64,000 bases of DNA, taken from positions 4,529,501 through 4,593,500 of the forward strand of contig AP017424.1 of NCBI GenBank assembly GCA_002355495.1, given 5' to 3'. This document shows positions 8,017 through 16,596 of the stretch, in pieces. The notes under the pieces were generated by a model that made no database searches, was not told the DNA's origin, and saw only the letters and a program-made list of their open reading frames with translations. Source of the DNA: Streptomyces laurentii. Its GTDB lineage: Bacteria; Actinomycetota; Actinomycetes; Streptomycetales; Streptomycetaceae. Within the stretch, counting starts at the first letter, position 1. Every line of letters begins with the position of its first letter. The position numbers and the translations under genes are program-made.

Positions 8017-8829
8017 ATGCCCTACGCCGACGTCAACGGAATGTCCCTGTACTTCGAGGAGCACGGTTCCGCCGCGGCCGGCACCCCCGGAACCACCACC
8101 GAGCCGCCCCTCCTCCTGCTCCACGGCGGGTTCGGGTCCGGCGAGAGCTTCGCGCCGCTGATCGCCGGCGGCCTGGGGGAGGGGCGGCGGGTGATCACCG
8201 TGGACCTCCAGGGCCACGGACGTACCCCCGACGTCGCCGGCCGCCCCATGACCATGGAGGCGATGGGCGACGACGTCGCCGCGCTGATCAAGCACCTCGG
8301 CATCGAGAAGGCCGACCTCCTCGGCTACTCCCTCGGCGCCGGCACCGCCGCCCGCGTCGCCGTCCAGCACGAGGAACTGGTCAACCGCCTCGTCCTCGTC
8401 TCGATGCCCGCGCGCCGCGACGGCTGGTTCCCCGACGTCACGGCGCAGATGGACCAGATGAGCGAGAGCGCGGCGGAGTTCCTCAAGGACTCCCCGATGT
8501 ACGCGCTCTACGAGCGGCTGGCGCCCCGCCCCGAGGACTGGCCGGTCCTCGTCGGCAAGGTCGCCGCGATGAACCGGCAGGACTACGACTGGACCGACGA
8601 GATCGCGGCCCTCTCCGTGCCCGTCCTCCTCGTCTTCGCCGACGCCGACGGCATCCGCCCCGCCCACATGGCCGAGATGTTCGCCCTGCTCGGTGGCGGC
8701 CTCAAGGACCCGGGCTGGGACGGCGGCGGCCGCCCCGCCTCCCGGCTGGGCGTGATCCCCGGCGCCTCGCACTACGACCTGATGTTCTCGCCGCTCCTCG
8801 CGCCGACCGTGCGGTCCTTCCTCCAGTGA
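8017..8829 (+). CDS. Alpha/beta hydrolase
   Basis: A 270-residue soluble hydrolase. The oxyanion motif is LLLHGG (33-38). The nucleophile is Ser105 in GYSLG, the acid is an Asp in VFADADGIRP, and the base is the His of GASHYDLM near the end, so the triad is complete. No signal peptide is seen. The ATG at 8017 has a GAGGAGA site. The cap region (MDQMSESAAEF) does not point to a substrate; esterase, haloperoxidase-like or lactonase roles are all possible. A 132-bp gap separates it from the next gene on the same strand. Confidence 0.85.
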   Translation: MPYADVNGMSLYFEEHGSAAAGTPGTTTEPPLLLLHGGFGSGESFAPLIAGGLGEGRRVITVDLQGHGRTPDVAGRPMTMEAMGDDVAALIKHLGIEKADLLGYSLGAGTAARVAVQHEELVNRLVLVSMPARRDGWFPDVTAQMDQMSESAAEFLKDSPMYALYERLAPRPEDWPVLVGKVAAMNRQDYDWTDEIAALSVPVLLVFADADGIRPAHMAEMFALLGGGLKDPGWDGGGRPASRLGVIPGASHYDLMFSPLLAPTVRSFLQ

Positions 8830-8961
8830 CGTTTCTGCGGTGAAACCCGTCCGCCGAGAGAGTGAGTAACGGCCTTGTAACGAGACATTCCGGATTCCGT
8901 CCCGAAATCATCAGGTTTTGGCAAAGACCCGTGTGTTGAAGACCTGACGAGGAGTCGGAAC

Positions 8962-9840
8962 ATGAGTTATGGCAGTGCTCTGCGCGACCAGATCGCCGCT
9001 CCGGGGACCACCCCGCTGATCGGTGTGTTCGACATGTACTCGGCGTCCGTCGCGGCCGAGCACTACGACGGGATGTTCGTGTCCGGGTTCGGGTTCGCCG
9101 CCTCGTACTACGGGCTGCCGGACATCGGGTTCATCGCCTGGCCCGACATGCTCGGCTTCGTCCAGCGGCTGCGCGGGGCCTTCCCGCGCCACCACCTGCT
9201 GGTCGACATCGACGACGGCTACGTGGACCCGGAGGTGGCCTGCCACGTCGTCGAGGGCCTGGAGCGGATCGGCGCCTCCGGGGTGATCCTCGAGGACCAG
9301 AAGCGGCCGCGCCGCTGCGGGCACGCGGACGGGAAGCAGGTGCTGCCGCTGGACGAGTACCTGGCCAAGCTGGAGATGGTGCTCCAGACCCGGCGGGACC
9401 TCGTCGTCGTGGCCCGGACGGACGCCACGGACGAGGACGACATCCTGTACCGCGCCGAGCGCCTGGCGGCCACCGACGCGGACGTCGTGCTCGTGGACGG
9501 CGTACGGAGCGTGGAGTGGATCCGCCGGATCCGCGAGGTCGTCGACGGCAAGCCGTTGCTGTTCAACCAGATCGCGGGCGGCAAGTCGCCCCGGCTGTCG
9601 CTCGGGGAACTGTCCGGACTGGGCGTGGACGTGGCGATCTACAGCACGCCGTGCCTGTTCGCCGCGCACGTGGCCATGGACTCGGCGCTGTCCGAGCTGA
9701 AGCGGGCCGACGGCCGGCTGCCGGTCTTCGACACGGCCGACGGCGTCGGGGTCGCCGCCTCCACCCGTCTCCTGGAGCGCAACATCGCCCGCAACCAGGA
9801 GCCCCGCCACCAGCAGCCGCGCGAGCGGGTGGGCGCGTGA
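8962..9840 (+). CDS. PEP mutase / isocitrate lyase superfamily enzyme
   Basis: A 292-residue TIM-barrel enzyme. The metal-binding motif is VDIDDGY (81-87; DxDxGYG in relatives). The family lid motif ILEDQ-KRPRRCGH (109-121) keeps the Cys-Gly-His of C-C lyases such as isocitrate and 2,3-dimethylmalate lyase. Phosphonate biosynthetic partners are absent nearby, so a lyase acting on a small 2-hydroxy or 2-methyl diacid is more likely than phosphonopyruvate formation; this is inference. A GAGGAG site precedes the ATG. Its TGA overlaps the GTG of the next gene (GTGA), indicating coupled translation with a tiny secreted protein. Confidence 0.8.
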   Translation: MSYGSALRDQIAAPGTTPLIGVFDMYSASVAAEHYDGMFVSGFGFAASYYGLPDIGFIAWPDMLGFVQRLRGAFPRHHLLVDIDDGYVDPEVACHVVEGLERIGASGVILEDQKRPRRCGHADGKQVLPLDEYLAKLEMVLQTRRDLVVVARTDATDEDDILYRAERLAATDADVVLVDGVRSVEWIRRIREVVDGKPLLFNQIAGGKSPRLSLGELSGLGVDVAIYSTPCLFAAHVAMDSALSELKRADGRLPVFDTADGVGVAASTRLLERNIARNQEPRHQQPRERVGA

Positions 9841-10136
9841 GACGGACGCGGGGCGTGAGGCGGACGAGGGGCGGGAGCGCCCTCAGGGGTACGGGGCCGC
9901 TGGCCGCGCTCGGGCTCGCCGCGGCGGTCCTGGCGGCAGGGGCGGCGCCCGCCCTCGCCGACGGCAGCCTGATCACCGTGATCGACAACCGGGAGGCCGA
10001 CTCGATCCTGGAGGTCGACCGTACGGGCAACGTGCAGTCCGGCAGCAGCGGCAGTACGGCGGGCAGCGATCACGACGGCAGCGCGGTCGACGCCATCCAG
10101 GCCCTCTTCGGCGAGGCCGAGCCGGACGACGACTGA
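9837..10136 (+). CDS. Small secreted acidic protein coupled to the PEP-mutase-family gene
   Basis: A 99-residue product starting at GTG that overlaps the upstream stop codon. A long basic N-terminus (RRTRGVRRTRGGS) precedes a hydrophobic core (LAALGLAAAVLAAGAA) and a likely signal peptidase site after PALA. The mature part is about 56 residues, Ser/Gly/Asp-rich and acidic (SSGSTAGSDHDGS, ending EAEPDDD). No domain or cysteine pair was seen. The four-base overlap implies it is made together with a cytosolic enzyme, which is odd for an exported peptide. Function unknown. Confidence 0.7.
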   Translation: MRRTRGVRRTRGGSALRGTGPLAALGLAAAVLAAGAAPALADGSLITVIDNREADSILEVDRTGNVQSGSSGSTAGSDHDGSAVDAIQALFGEAEPDDD

Positions 10137-10161
10137 CCGACGCGGCCAGACCCGCTCGCGG

Positions 10162-10677
10162 TCACGAGGTGCGGCGGCGCTCCACGATCCCGCGGATGTA
10201 CGCCGCCTGGCCCGCGTGCTGGTTGCCCTCGGCGACGAGGCTGATCAGGCGCGGGCCCAGGGTGACGTGCGGGGTCCAGCGGGTGTCGACGACGCGGTCC
10301 AGGCCGGCGGCGGTGACGGAGCCGACCTGGTCGAGGACGCGCGCGTGCACGGCGTCGTGGTAGCCGAGGAGCAGGCCGGCGTCGGCGCGGACGGCGGCGA
10401 CCTGCGCGCTGTCGTGGCCGAAGCCGACGTCCCCGTCCGGGAAGGGCAGCCCGAAGCGCCCGGACCAGTCCTCGCCGGTCCACGCCTGCCCGGTGTCGAA
10501 CGCGTCGGCCAGATGATCGTCCGTGACCCGGGTCAGATGCCAGACCAGCCAGCCGATGGAGTTGGCGTCCGGATCGACCCGCACGGCCAGCTCGTCGACC
10601 GACAGGCCCTCGACGGCCTCGTGCACGGCTTCCTGGATCCTGCCGAAGGCATCCAGCAGCAGCTCGGCGCTCTTCAT
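10162..10677 (-). CDS. DinB-superfamily (DUF664-like) protein
   Basis: A 171-residue four-helix protein. Metal-binding histidines fit the DinB/YfiT pattern: His in WLVWHLTRVTDDHLADAF near residue 49 and His in EGNQHAGQAAYIRG near 155. Members of this superfamily include mycothiol-dependent transferases in actinobacteria, which is a plausible but unproven role. The ATG at 10677 has a GAGGAGGG site. It is followed by only a short gap to a divergent region, and it forms a single-gene unit. Confidence 0.8.
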   Translation of the reverse strand: MKSAELLLDAFGRIQEAVHEAVEGLSVDELAVRVDPDANSIGWLVWHLTRVTDDHLADAFDTGQAWTGEDWSGRFGLPFPDGDVGFGHDSAQVAAVRADAGLLLGYHDAVHARVLDQVGSVTAAGLDRVVDTRWTPHVTLGPRLISLVAEGNQHAGQAAYIRGIVERRRTS

Positions 10678-10745
10678 GGCCCTCCTCGTCGGGTGGGTGG
10701 GGCGGCGGTGTGGCGGCGCGGTCCCGCCGCCACGGTACGACGAAC

Positions 10746-10777
10746 GGGCCCGGACCGCCGCGCGGCGGTCCGGGCCC
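10746..10777 (-). terminator. Perfect 32-bp palindrome, probable terminator of the DUF1992 gene
   Basis: Two 15-base arms (10746-10760, 10763-10777) are exact reverse complements around a central CG, about 105 bp beyond the stop of the minus-strand gene at 10884. Confidence 0.6.
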
Positions 10778-10812
10778 GTGGCGCACACGGAAGCGCACGG
10801 AACCACTCAGGG

Positions 10813-10844
10813 CGTACGGGCGTACGGGCGTACGGGCGTACGGA
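10813..10844. repeat. Four copies of GGCGTACG
   Basis: Four perfect 8-bp units stand between the terminator palindrome and the DUF1992 stop codon. Confidence 0.85.
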
Positions 10845-10883
10845 GCGTCCGCGCCGTACCGACTGGGGCAGGGGGCCAGGGGG

Positions 10884-11291
10884 TCAGCGGCGTCCCGGAT
10901 GGTTCCGGCGCCATTCGGCGGCCGCCGCCTCGACGTCGAAGGGCTTCAGGTTCAGCGGCGGGCCGGCCGGGGGCCGGGCCAGGGCCTCCGCGATCTGTGT
11001 GTTGATCTCCCCGAGAACGCGCCGCAGTTGTGCCTCGGACGCGGCCGTACGGGCGGCCTCCGCCGCGTCCTCGGCCGCCTTGCGCAGGGCCAGGGCCGGA
11101 GGGAGCGCCGCGAAGCCCTCGCGGTGCATCTTCTGCTTGACCCACCAGAGTTCGTCGTAGGGCGCGTTGTCGTCGGCGAGTGGCTTGCCGAAGCCGGACA
11201 GGCCCGCGAACTCCCCCCGTTCCTCCGCCTCGCGGATCTGCTTGTCCACGAACGACTCGAAGTTGACTCCCGGCGGTTTGCGATCGGTCAT
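10884..11291 (-). CDS. DUF1992 (DnaJ-homologue subfamily C28-like) protein
   Basis: A 135-residue helical protein. The N-terminal motif FESFVDKQIREAEERGEFAG, then LSGFGKPLA and the WWVKQKM segment, are hallmarks of DUF1992, a domain shared with human DNAJC28 but lacking the J-domain. The central region is a charged amphipathic helix (LRKAAEDAAEAARTAASEAQ) and the C-terminus is basic. No signal or membrane segment. The ATG at 11291 has a GGTGGAG site. A biochemical role is not established for bacterial members. Confidence 0.8.
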   Translation of the reverse strand: MTDRKPPGVNFESFVDKQIREAEERGEFAGLSGFGKPLADDNAPYDELWWVKQKMHREGFAALPPALALRKAAEDAAEAARTAASEAQLRRVLGEINTQIAEALARPPAGPPLNLKPFDVEAAAAEWRRNHPGRR

Positions 11292-11415
11292 GGCTCCACC
11301 CTAGGGAACCGCCGCGATCCGTTCCAGGGTCTGTCGCGGCGCACGATCTTCCGGCACCCTGTCCTGGCCTCTGTTCAACGCGCGTCGACCTTCTCAACCT
11401 CTACGGGAGCCACGC

Positions 11416-12294
11416 ATGCGTTCCAGATCCACTCGCACCGCCACGCGTACCGCGCGTACCACCCGTCCCACCCGCACCACCGCCCTCGGTGGTCTGCTCG
11501 CCCTGATCGCCGGGCTGCTCACCGTCCTCGCCGCCACCCCCGCGCAGGCCGCGCCGCTGTTCAAGGCGCCCTTCCCGTGCGGCCAGACCTGGACGTACAG
11601 CCACCACTCGGCCGAGGTCCGGCTGGCGCTCGACTTCATCCGGACGGACGGCGGGAGCACCGCCGGCACCCCGGTGCTGGCCTCCGCCTCCGGAACCGCG
11701 TACCGCTACTCGCAGCCCAGCGGGGCCGGGAACTACATCGTCGTCGACCACGGTGGCGGCTGGCAGACGTACTACTTCCACCTCAGCGCGTACTCCGTCG
11801 CCAACGGCGCCGCCGTGAGCCAGGGCCAGCAGATCGGCGTCACCGGTTCGACCGGCAACAGCTCCGGGGCCCACATCCACTACGAGCAGCTCTACAACGG
11901 TGCCGGCCAGAACATCGTGATCAACGGCGCCTCGCTCGCCCCGTACCCCGGCTCGTACGGTTCGAAGTCGCTGACCAGCGACAACGGCTGCTCGGGCGGG
12001 GGTGGCGGCACATACTGGGCGGACACCTTCGCCAATGCCACGGGCTACGCCCAGGCCAACACCAACGACGCCCAGGGCGTGCTGAACGCCGGCACGAACT
12101 ACGTCTACTGCAAGGTCTGGGGCGAGGAGGTCCGCGTCGGCACGAGCTTCAACCACTGGTGGCTCAAGACCGACCTGGACACCGTCTACGCGGGCAAGAA
12201 CGGGCGCGGCGCGTACGTCTCCGCGTACTACCTGTCCCGCTGGGGCAACGACGAGGCCCGGGACAACAGTGGAGCGGTCATCCGGGACTGCTGA
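11416..12294 (+). CDS. Secreted M23 (LytM-type) zinc endopeptidase
   Basis: A 292-residue exported enzyme expected to cut peptidoglycan cross-bridges or peptide stems. The N-terminus is rich in Thr/Arg (residues 1-22), followed by a Sec signal core and AQA cleavage near 45. The zinc site is H64-x8-D73 (HSAEVRLALD) with HxH at 153-155 (GAHIHYEQ), and catalytic His122 lies in YYFHLS. Residues about 190-292 form a Cys-containing C-terminal domain (ANTNDAQGVLNAG, then FNHWWLKTDLD), probably a wall-binding module. The Shine-Dalgarno (GGGAG) is weak. Its stop codon sits in a 14-bp repeat followed by a terminator. Confidence 0.85.
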   Translation: MRSRSTRTATRTARTTRPTRTTALGGLLALIAGLLTVLAATPAQAAPLFKAPFPCGQTWTYSHHSAEVRLALDFIRTDGGSTAGTPVLASASGTAYRYSQPSGAGNYIVVDHGGGWQTYYFHLSAYSVANGAAVSQGQQIGVTGSTGNSSGAHIHYEQLYNGAGQNIVINGASLAPYPGSYGSKSLTSDNGCSGGGGGTYWADTFANATGYAQANTNDAQGVLNAGTNYVYCKVWGEEVRVGTSFNHWWLKTDLDTVYAGKNGRGAYVSAYYLSRWGNDEARDNSGAVIRDC

Positions 12295-12332
12295 TCCCGA
12301 ACCGCTGATCCCGAACCGCTGATCCCGAGCCG
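12291..12332. repeat. Three copies of a 14-bp repeat containing the M23 stop codon
   Basis: CTGATCCCGAACCG is repeated at 12291 and 12305 and with one change at 12319. The first copy contains the TGA of the M23 gene. Confidence 0.85.
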
Positions 12333-12353
12333 CCGATGGCAGCTCGGGATCAG
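12319..12353 (+). terminator. Terminator of the M23 gene
   Basis: A perfect 12-bp stem (12319-12330 with 12342-12353) with an 11-nt loop. The left arm is the third copy of the 14-bp repeat. Confidence 0.65.
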
Positions 12354-12365
12354 GCCCGAAAGGGC

Positions 12366-12410
12366 AGGAGCCCCACTCGTGCGCGTCGCGCGCAGCGGAG
12401 TGGGGCTCCT
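12366..12410. terminator. Second convergent terminator, probably of the cold-shock gene
   Basis: A 13-bp stem (12366-12378 with 12398-12410) closes a 19-nt loop between the convergent M23 and cold-shock genes. It can act in both directions. Confidence 0.6.
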
Positions 12411-12447
12411 TGGGTACTGCTCTAGAAAGTCTGCGTCGTCCAGCGAC

Positions 12448-12651
12448 TCAGATGGCGGTGACGTTCTCCGCCTGCGGACCCTTCGGGCCCTGCGTGACGT
12501 CGAAGCTCACTGCCTGGTTCTCCTCGAGGGAACGGAAGCCGTTCGCGTTGATCGCGGAGTAGTGGACGAAGACATCCGGGCCGCCGCCTTCCTGGGCAAT
12601 GAAGCCGAAGCCCTTTTCAGCGTTGAACCACTTCACGGTTCCGGTAGCCAT
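12448..12651 (-). CDS. Cold-shock protein (CspA family)
   Basis: A 67-residue single cold-shock domain that binds single-stranded RNA or DNA. RNP1 is KGFGFI (13-18) and RNP2 is DVFVHY (26-31); the sequence is full length for the family. The ATG at 12651 has a TAGGAGGG site. The leader upstream is AT-rich for this genome and contains a terminator-like hairpin (12718-12745), so expression may be attenuated and perhaps self-antiterminated. A candidate -10 (TACGCT, 12783-12788 on the minus strand) would give a leader of about 125 nt. Streptomyces carry several paralogues, so no symbol is assigned. Confidence 0.95.
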   Translation of the reverse strand: MATGTVKWFNAEKGFGFIAQEGGGPDVFVHYSAINANGFRSLEENQAVSFDVTQGPKGPQAENVTAI

Positions 12652-12717
12652 GAGCCCTCCTATGGGCCAAAGGGTCGCCCTGCTCCAGAACCTGCAAACA
12701 AGTCTGAAAACTACAAA

Positions 12718-12745
12718 AGCCTGCGGGTTACATGCTCCGCAGGCT
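12718..12745 (-). promoter_or_regulatory. Attenuator-like hairpin in the cold-shock gene leader
   Basis: On the minus strand AGCCTGCGG pairs with CCGCAGGCT around a 10-nt loop, and the stem is followed directly by TTTTGTAGTTTTC, a U-rich tail that is rare in this genome. It lies about 70 nt upstream of the cold-shock start codon. This is the form of an intrinsic terminator in a leader. Confidence 0.5.
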
Positions 12746-12899
12746 CTGTACTGCAAGGGAAACCAAACTGCAACTTGCGCCGAGCGTAGCACGCAGCGTC
12801 CGCGAAGGGGTAGAGGGAAAGATCACGCCACTCGCATGTTTGACGGGCTCCCCAACCCCTGACGTACGACCCGGCGCTGTCCAGGCCACGGGACGGGTC

Positions 12900-12905
12900 T
12901 AGCCT
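12900..12905 (+). promoter_or_regulatory. Candidate -10 box for leaderless mqnA
   Basis: TAGCCT ends six bases before the GTG of mqnA, and no ribosome binding site precedes that GTG. Transcription would begin at or next to the start codon. The -35 region (about CTGTCC at 12877) is weak. Confidence 0.35.
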
Positions 12906-12911
12906 CGCGTT

Positions 12912-13778
<867 letters not shown>

Positions 13779-13810
13779 TCCACGCGCGCGAGCAGGAGCG
13801 CACGCGGGTA

Positions 13811-13847
13811 CGAAGCAGTACGAAGCAGTACGAAGCAGTACGAAGCG
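13811..13847. repeat. CGAAGCAGTA tandem repeat
   Basis: Three perfect 10-bp copies and one partial copy follow the mqnA stop codon. Confidence 0.85.
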
Positions 13848-13875
13848 GCAGGTACGGGCGGGGCCGGGTGGCCCC

Positions 13876-13919
13876 GCCCGCCCGTGTACCCGGGCCCGGA
13901 CCCGGGTACACGGGCGGGC
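13876..13919. terminator. Strong bidirectional terminator between mqnA and the esterase gene
   Basis: A perfect 19-bp stem (13876-13894 with 13901-13919) closes a 6-nt loop between two convergent genes. A smaller GGCGGGGCC hairpin precedes it. Confidence 0.75.
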
Positions 13920-13941
13920 CGGCCCACCGGCCGGCCGCGGG

Positions 13942-15036
13942 TCAGGACGACGAGGCGACCGGGCCCTGGAGGTACTGGCTGATCCAGGCGATCGAGCCCT
14001 CGTCCATGCCCTTGATGTAGGTCCGGGCGTTGTGCCCGCCGTTCTGGATCACCTGGAGGTGGGATTTCACCGGACCCTTGTTCGTATAGGCCTGGATGAA
14101 GTGCTTCAGCATCTTGATGCTGGTCTCCTTGGTGCCGATCTGGAACGCCAGATAGACCCGGTTCCCGGGCGTGTCGGGCTTCTGCGCCAAGGCCGTGGCC
14201 AGCCGCTCCGGGTTGTTGGCCTGCTTCTGTGCCTCGTACCCCCGCCACAGCGGCGAGTCCGGGACGGTGTCCGGACCGGAGGCGATGACCGCCTTGAAGC
14301 GGTCCGGTCTCTGCAGGACGGCCTTGAGCCCGGCGAACCCGCCCGAGGACGAGCCCATGAAGGCCCAGCCGTCGCGGGACGCGAACGTACGGAAATTCGC
14401 CTGTACGAAATCCGGCACGTCCTCGCTCAGCCAGGTGCCCATTCTCGGCTGTCCCGGAATATCACTCCCATCGTAATAATGCTTGTTGTCGGGGTTGAGA
14501 ACAGGCATCACGACGATGAACGGAAGGCCTTTCCCCTCCTCCGACCACCGGCTGATGTTCGATTGCAGTCCGAGGTCCTTGCCCATCCAGTAATTCACCG
14601 GATAGCCGTAGCTGCCGGGCAGCGAGATGAGTACCGGGAAGCCGCTGTCCGCGTACTTCGGATCGAAATACTGCTTCGGCGCCCAGACCCACACCTTTCC
14701 CGTGAATCCGGACTTCGCGCCGTGGAGTTCCGTGACGCCGATCTTCGTGCCGTCGTCCAGGGTGGCGGCGGTCGTGAAGCTCGCCTCGGGGCCGGTCGGG
14801 AAGACCGTCCGGGGCACCGGAGTCTTCGCCTCCGAATTCCCCGGACGGGTGGCGGCCGCCGCCTGCTGGCGGCCGGCCGGAGAGTGGCGCGGCGTGTCGA
14901 AGGAGACCGCGTCGCCGTCGTCCGACGACGAGCAGCCGGTCAGCAGGGCCAGTGCCGTCAGGGTCGTCAGCGCCGTGCCGGCGGCGACCGCGCGGGGGAG
15001 GCGGGAGAAGGGACTCCGGGAGAGATGACGTGTCAT
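13942..15036 (-). CDS. Putative lipoprotein esterase (antigen 85-like fold)
   Basis: A 364-residue exported protein. A basic N-terminus and hydrophobic core lead to the lipobox LLTGC (31-35), so it should be anchored by Cys35 on the outer face of the membrane. The catalytic part resembles the PF00756 esterase/mycolyltransferase family: FPVLISLPGSYGYPVNYW, the nucleophile motif GSSSGGFAGLK, GPDT, and a C-terminal NGGHNARTYIKG with the likely catalytic His. The substrate is unknown; a cell-envelope or polyester ester is possible. The ATG at 15036 was chosen because the signal peptide begins there. It sits between mqnA and mqnC but on the opposite strand. Confidence 0.8.
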   Translation of the reverse strand: MTRHLSRSPFSRLPRAVAAGTALTTLTALALLTGCSSSDDGDAVSFDTPRHSPAGRQQAAAATRPGNSEAKTPVPRTVFPTGPEASFTTAATLDDGTKIGVTELHGAKSGFTGKVWVWAPKQYFDPKYADSGFPVLISLPGSYGYPVNYWMGKDLGLQSNISRWSEEGKGLPFIVVMPVLNPDNKHYYDGSDIPGQPRMGTWLSEDVPDFVQANFRTFASRDGWAFMGSSSGGFAGLKAVLQRPDRFKAVIASGPDTVPDSPLWRGYEAQKQANNPERLATALAQKPDTPGNRVYLAFQIGTKETSIKMLKHFIQAYTNKGPVKSHLQVIQNGGHNARTYIKGMDEGSIAWISQYLQGPVASSS

Positions 15037-15346
15037 GGCTGCTCCGGTGCGTCGAGCGGTGCGTGTGGGGGTGCGGAAGGTACGAGGGGGCGGGGCCGGT
15101 GGAGAGCGGGAGAGCGGGCGGACCTCCGTGTCTCCGGAGGCGGACCGCCGCCAGGGGCGGAGGTTTCGGGGCATACGGAGGATTCCGCTCTAGGAGAGGG
15201 GCCCGGCGCCGGATCGGTTGGCTCGGGACCGGGCCGAATCCGTACGGGGACGCTGGCGTAGGCTGGCTCGGTCCATTCCGTACGCGTCCGTACCGCCTCC
15301 GCACCTTCCCGGCACGCGTCCGCACTCCTTTGAAAGGGACAGCCCG

Positions 15347-16546
15347 GTGACCGAGAAGGCCGAACTCCAGTCCGTTCTCGACCGCGCCGCCGCGGGTGGC
15401 CGGATCACTCCCGAGGAGGCGCTCGACCTGTACCGTTCGGCGCCGCTGCACGCGCTCGGCGCCGCCGCCGACGCCGTGCGCCGCCGTCGCTACGCGGGCA
15501 CCGAGCACATCGCGACGTACATCATCGAGCGCAACATCAACTACACGAACGTCTGTGTGACGGCGTGCAAGTTCTGCGCCTTCTACGCCGCGCCGAAGGA
15601 CACCAAGAAGGGCTGGACCCGCGACCTCGACGACATCCTGCGCCGCTGCGCGGAGACCGTGGAGCTGGGCGGCACCCAGATCATGTTCCAGGGCGGCCAC
15701 CACCCGGACTACGGGGTCGAGTACTACGAGCAGCACTTCTCGGCCATCAAGAAGGAGTTCCCGCAGCTGGTCATCCACTCCCTCGGCGCGTCCGAGGTCG
15801 AGCACATGGCCCGCATCTCCGGTGTCTCCGTCGACGAGGCCATCACCCGCATCCACGCGGCCGGTCTCGACTCCTTCGCCGGTGCCGGCGCCGAGCTGCT
15901 GCCCGCGCGGCCGCGCAAGGCGATCGCCCCGCTGAAGGAGAGCGGCGAGCGCTGGCTGGAGATCATGGAGATCGCCCACAAGCTGGGTGTCGAGTCCACC
16001 TCCACCATGCTCATGGGCACCGGCGAGACCAACGCCGAGCGGATCGAGCACCTGCGGATGATCCGCGACACGCAGGACCGGACGGGCGGCTTCCGGGCCT
16101 TCATCCCCTACACGTACCAGCCGGAGAACAACCACCTGAAGGGCCGCACCCAGGCGACCCTGTTCGAGTACCTGCGCATGATCGCCATCGCGCGGATCTT
16201 CCTCGACAACGTGGCCCACATCCAGGGCTCCTGGCTCACCACCGGCAAGGAGGTCGGCCAGCTGTCCCTGCACTACGGCGCGGACGACCTCGGCTCGATC
16301 ATGCTGGAGGAGAACGTGGTCTCCTCGGCGGGCGCCAAGCACCGCTCGAACCGCCTGGAGATCATCGACCTCATCCGCAAGGCCGGGCGCGTGCCGGCCC
16401 AGCGCTCCACCACGTACGAGCACCTCGTCGTGCACGACGACCCGGCGAACGACCCGGTCGACGAGCGCGTCGTCTCGCACATCTCGTCCATCGCGATCGA
16501 GGGCGGCACCGCCCACCCCGAACTGAAGCTGCTCGACGCGAACTGA
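15347..16546 (+). CDS. mqnC: Cyclic dehypoxanthinyl futalosine synthase MqnC
   Basis: A 399-residue radical SAM enzyme that cyclises dehypoxanthine futalosine in menaquinone biosynthesis. The cluster motif is C70-x3-C74-x2-C77 (NVCVTACKFCAFY). Other signatures are GGTQIMFQGGHHPDYG, ESTSTMLMGTGET, FRAFIPYTYQPENN and GSWLTTGKEVGQLSLHYGADD. The GTG at 15347 has an AAAGGGA site; the long upstream extension of the frame is not coding-like. The last codons and the stop lie inside a 10-bp tandem repeat. The following gene is on the same strand 50 bp later and is probably co-transcribed. Confidence 0.95.
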   Translation: MTEKAELQSVLDRAAAGGRITPEEALDLYRSAPLHALGAAADAVRRRRYAGTEHIATYIIERNINYTNVCVTACKFCAFYAAPKDTKKGWTRDLDDILRRCAETVELGGTQIMFQGGHHPDYGVEYYEQHFSAIKKEFPQLVIHSLGASEVEHMARISGVSVDEAITRIHAAGLDSFAGAGAELLPARPRKAIAPLKESGERWLEIMEIAHKLGVESTSTMLMGTGETNAERIEHLRMIRDTQDRTGGFRAFIPYTYQPENNHLKGRTQATLFEYLRMIAIARIFLDNVAHIQGSWLTTGKEVGQLSLHYGADDLGSIMLEENVVSSAGAKHRSNRLEIIDLIRKAGRVPAQRSTTYEHLVVHDDPANDPVDERVVSHISSIAIEGGTAHPELKLLDAN

Positions 16547-16583
16547 CGCGAACTGACGCGGACCGACGCGGACCGACGCGGAC
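16534..16583. repeat. Five copies of a 10-bp repeat spanning the mqnC stop codon
   Basis: Unit YGACGCGRAC; the first two copies code the final residues and stop of mqnC, and the array runs up to the ribosome binding site of the next gene. Confidence 0.85.
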
Positions 16584-16596
16584 CGAGGAGCTGTCG

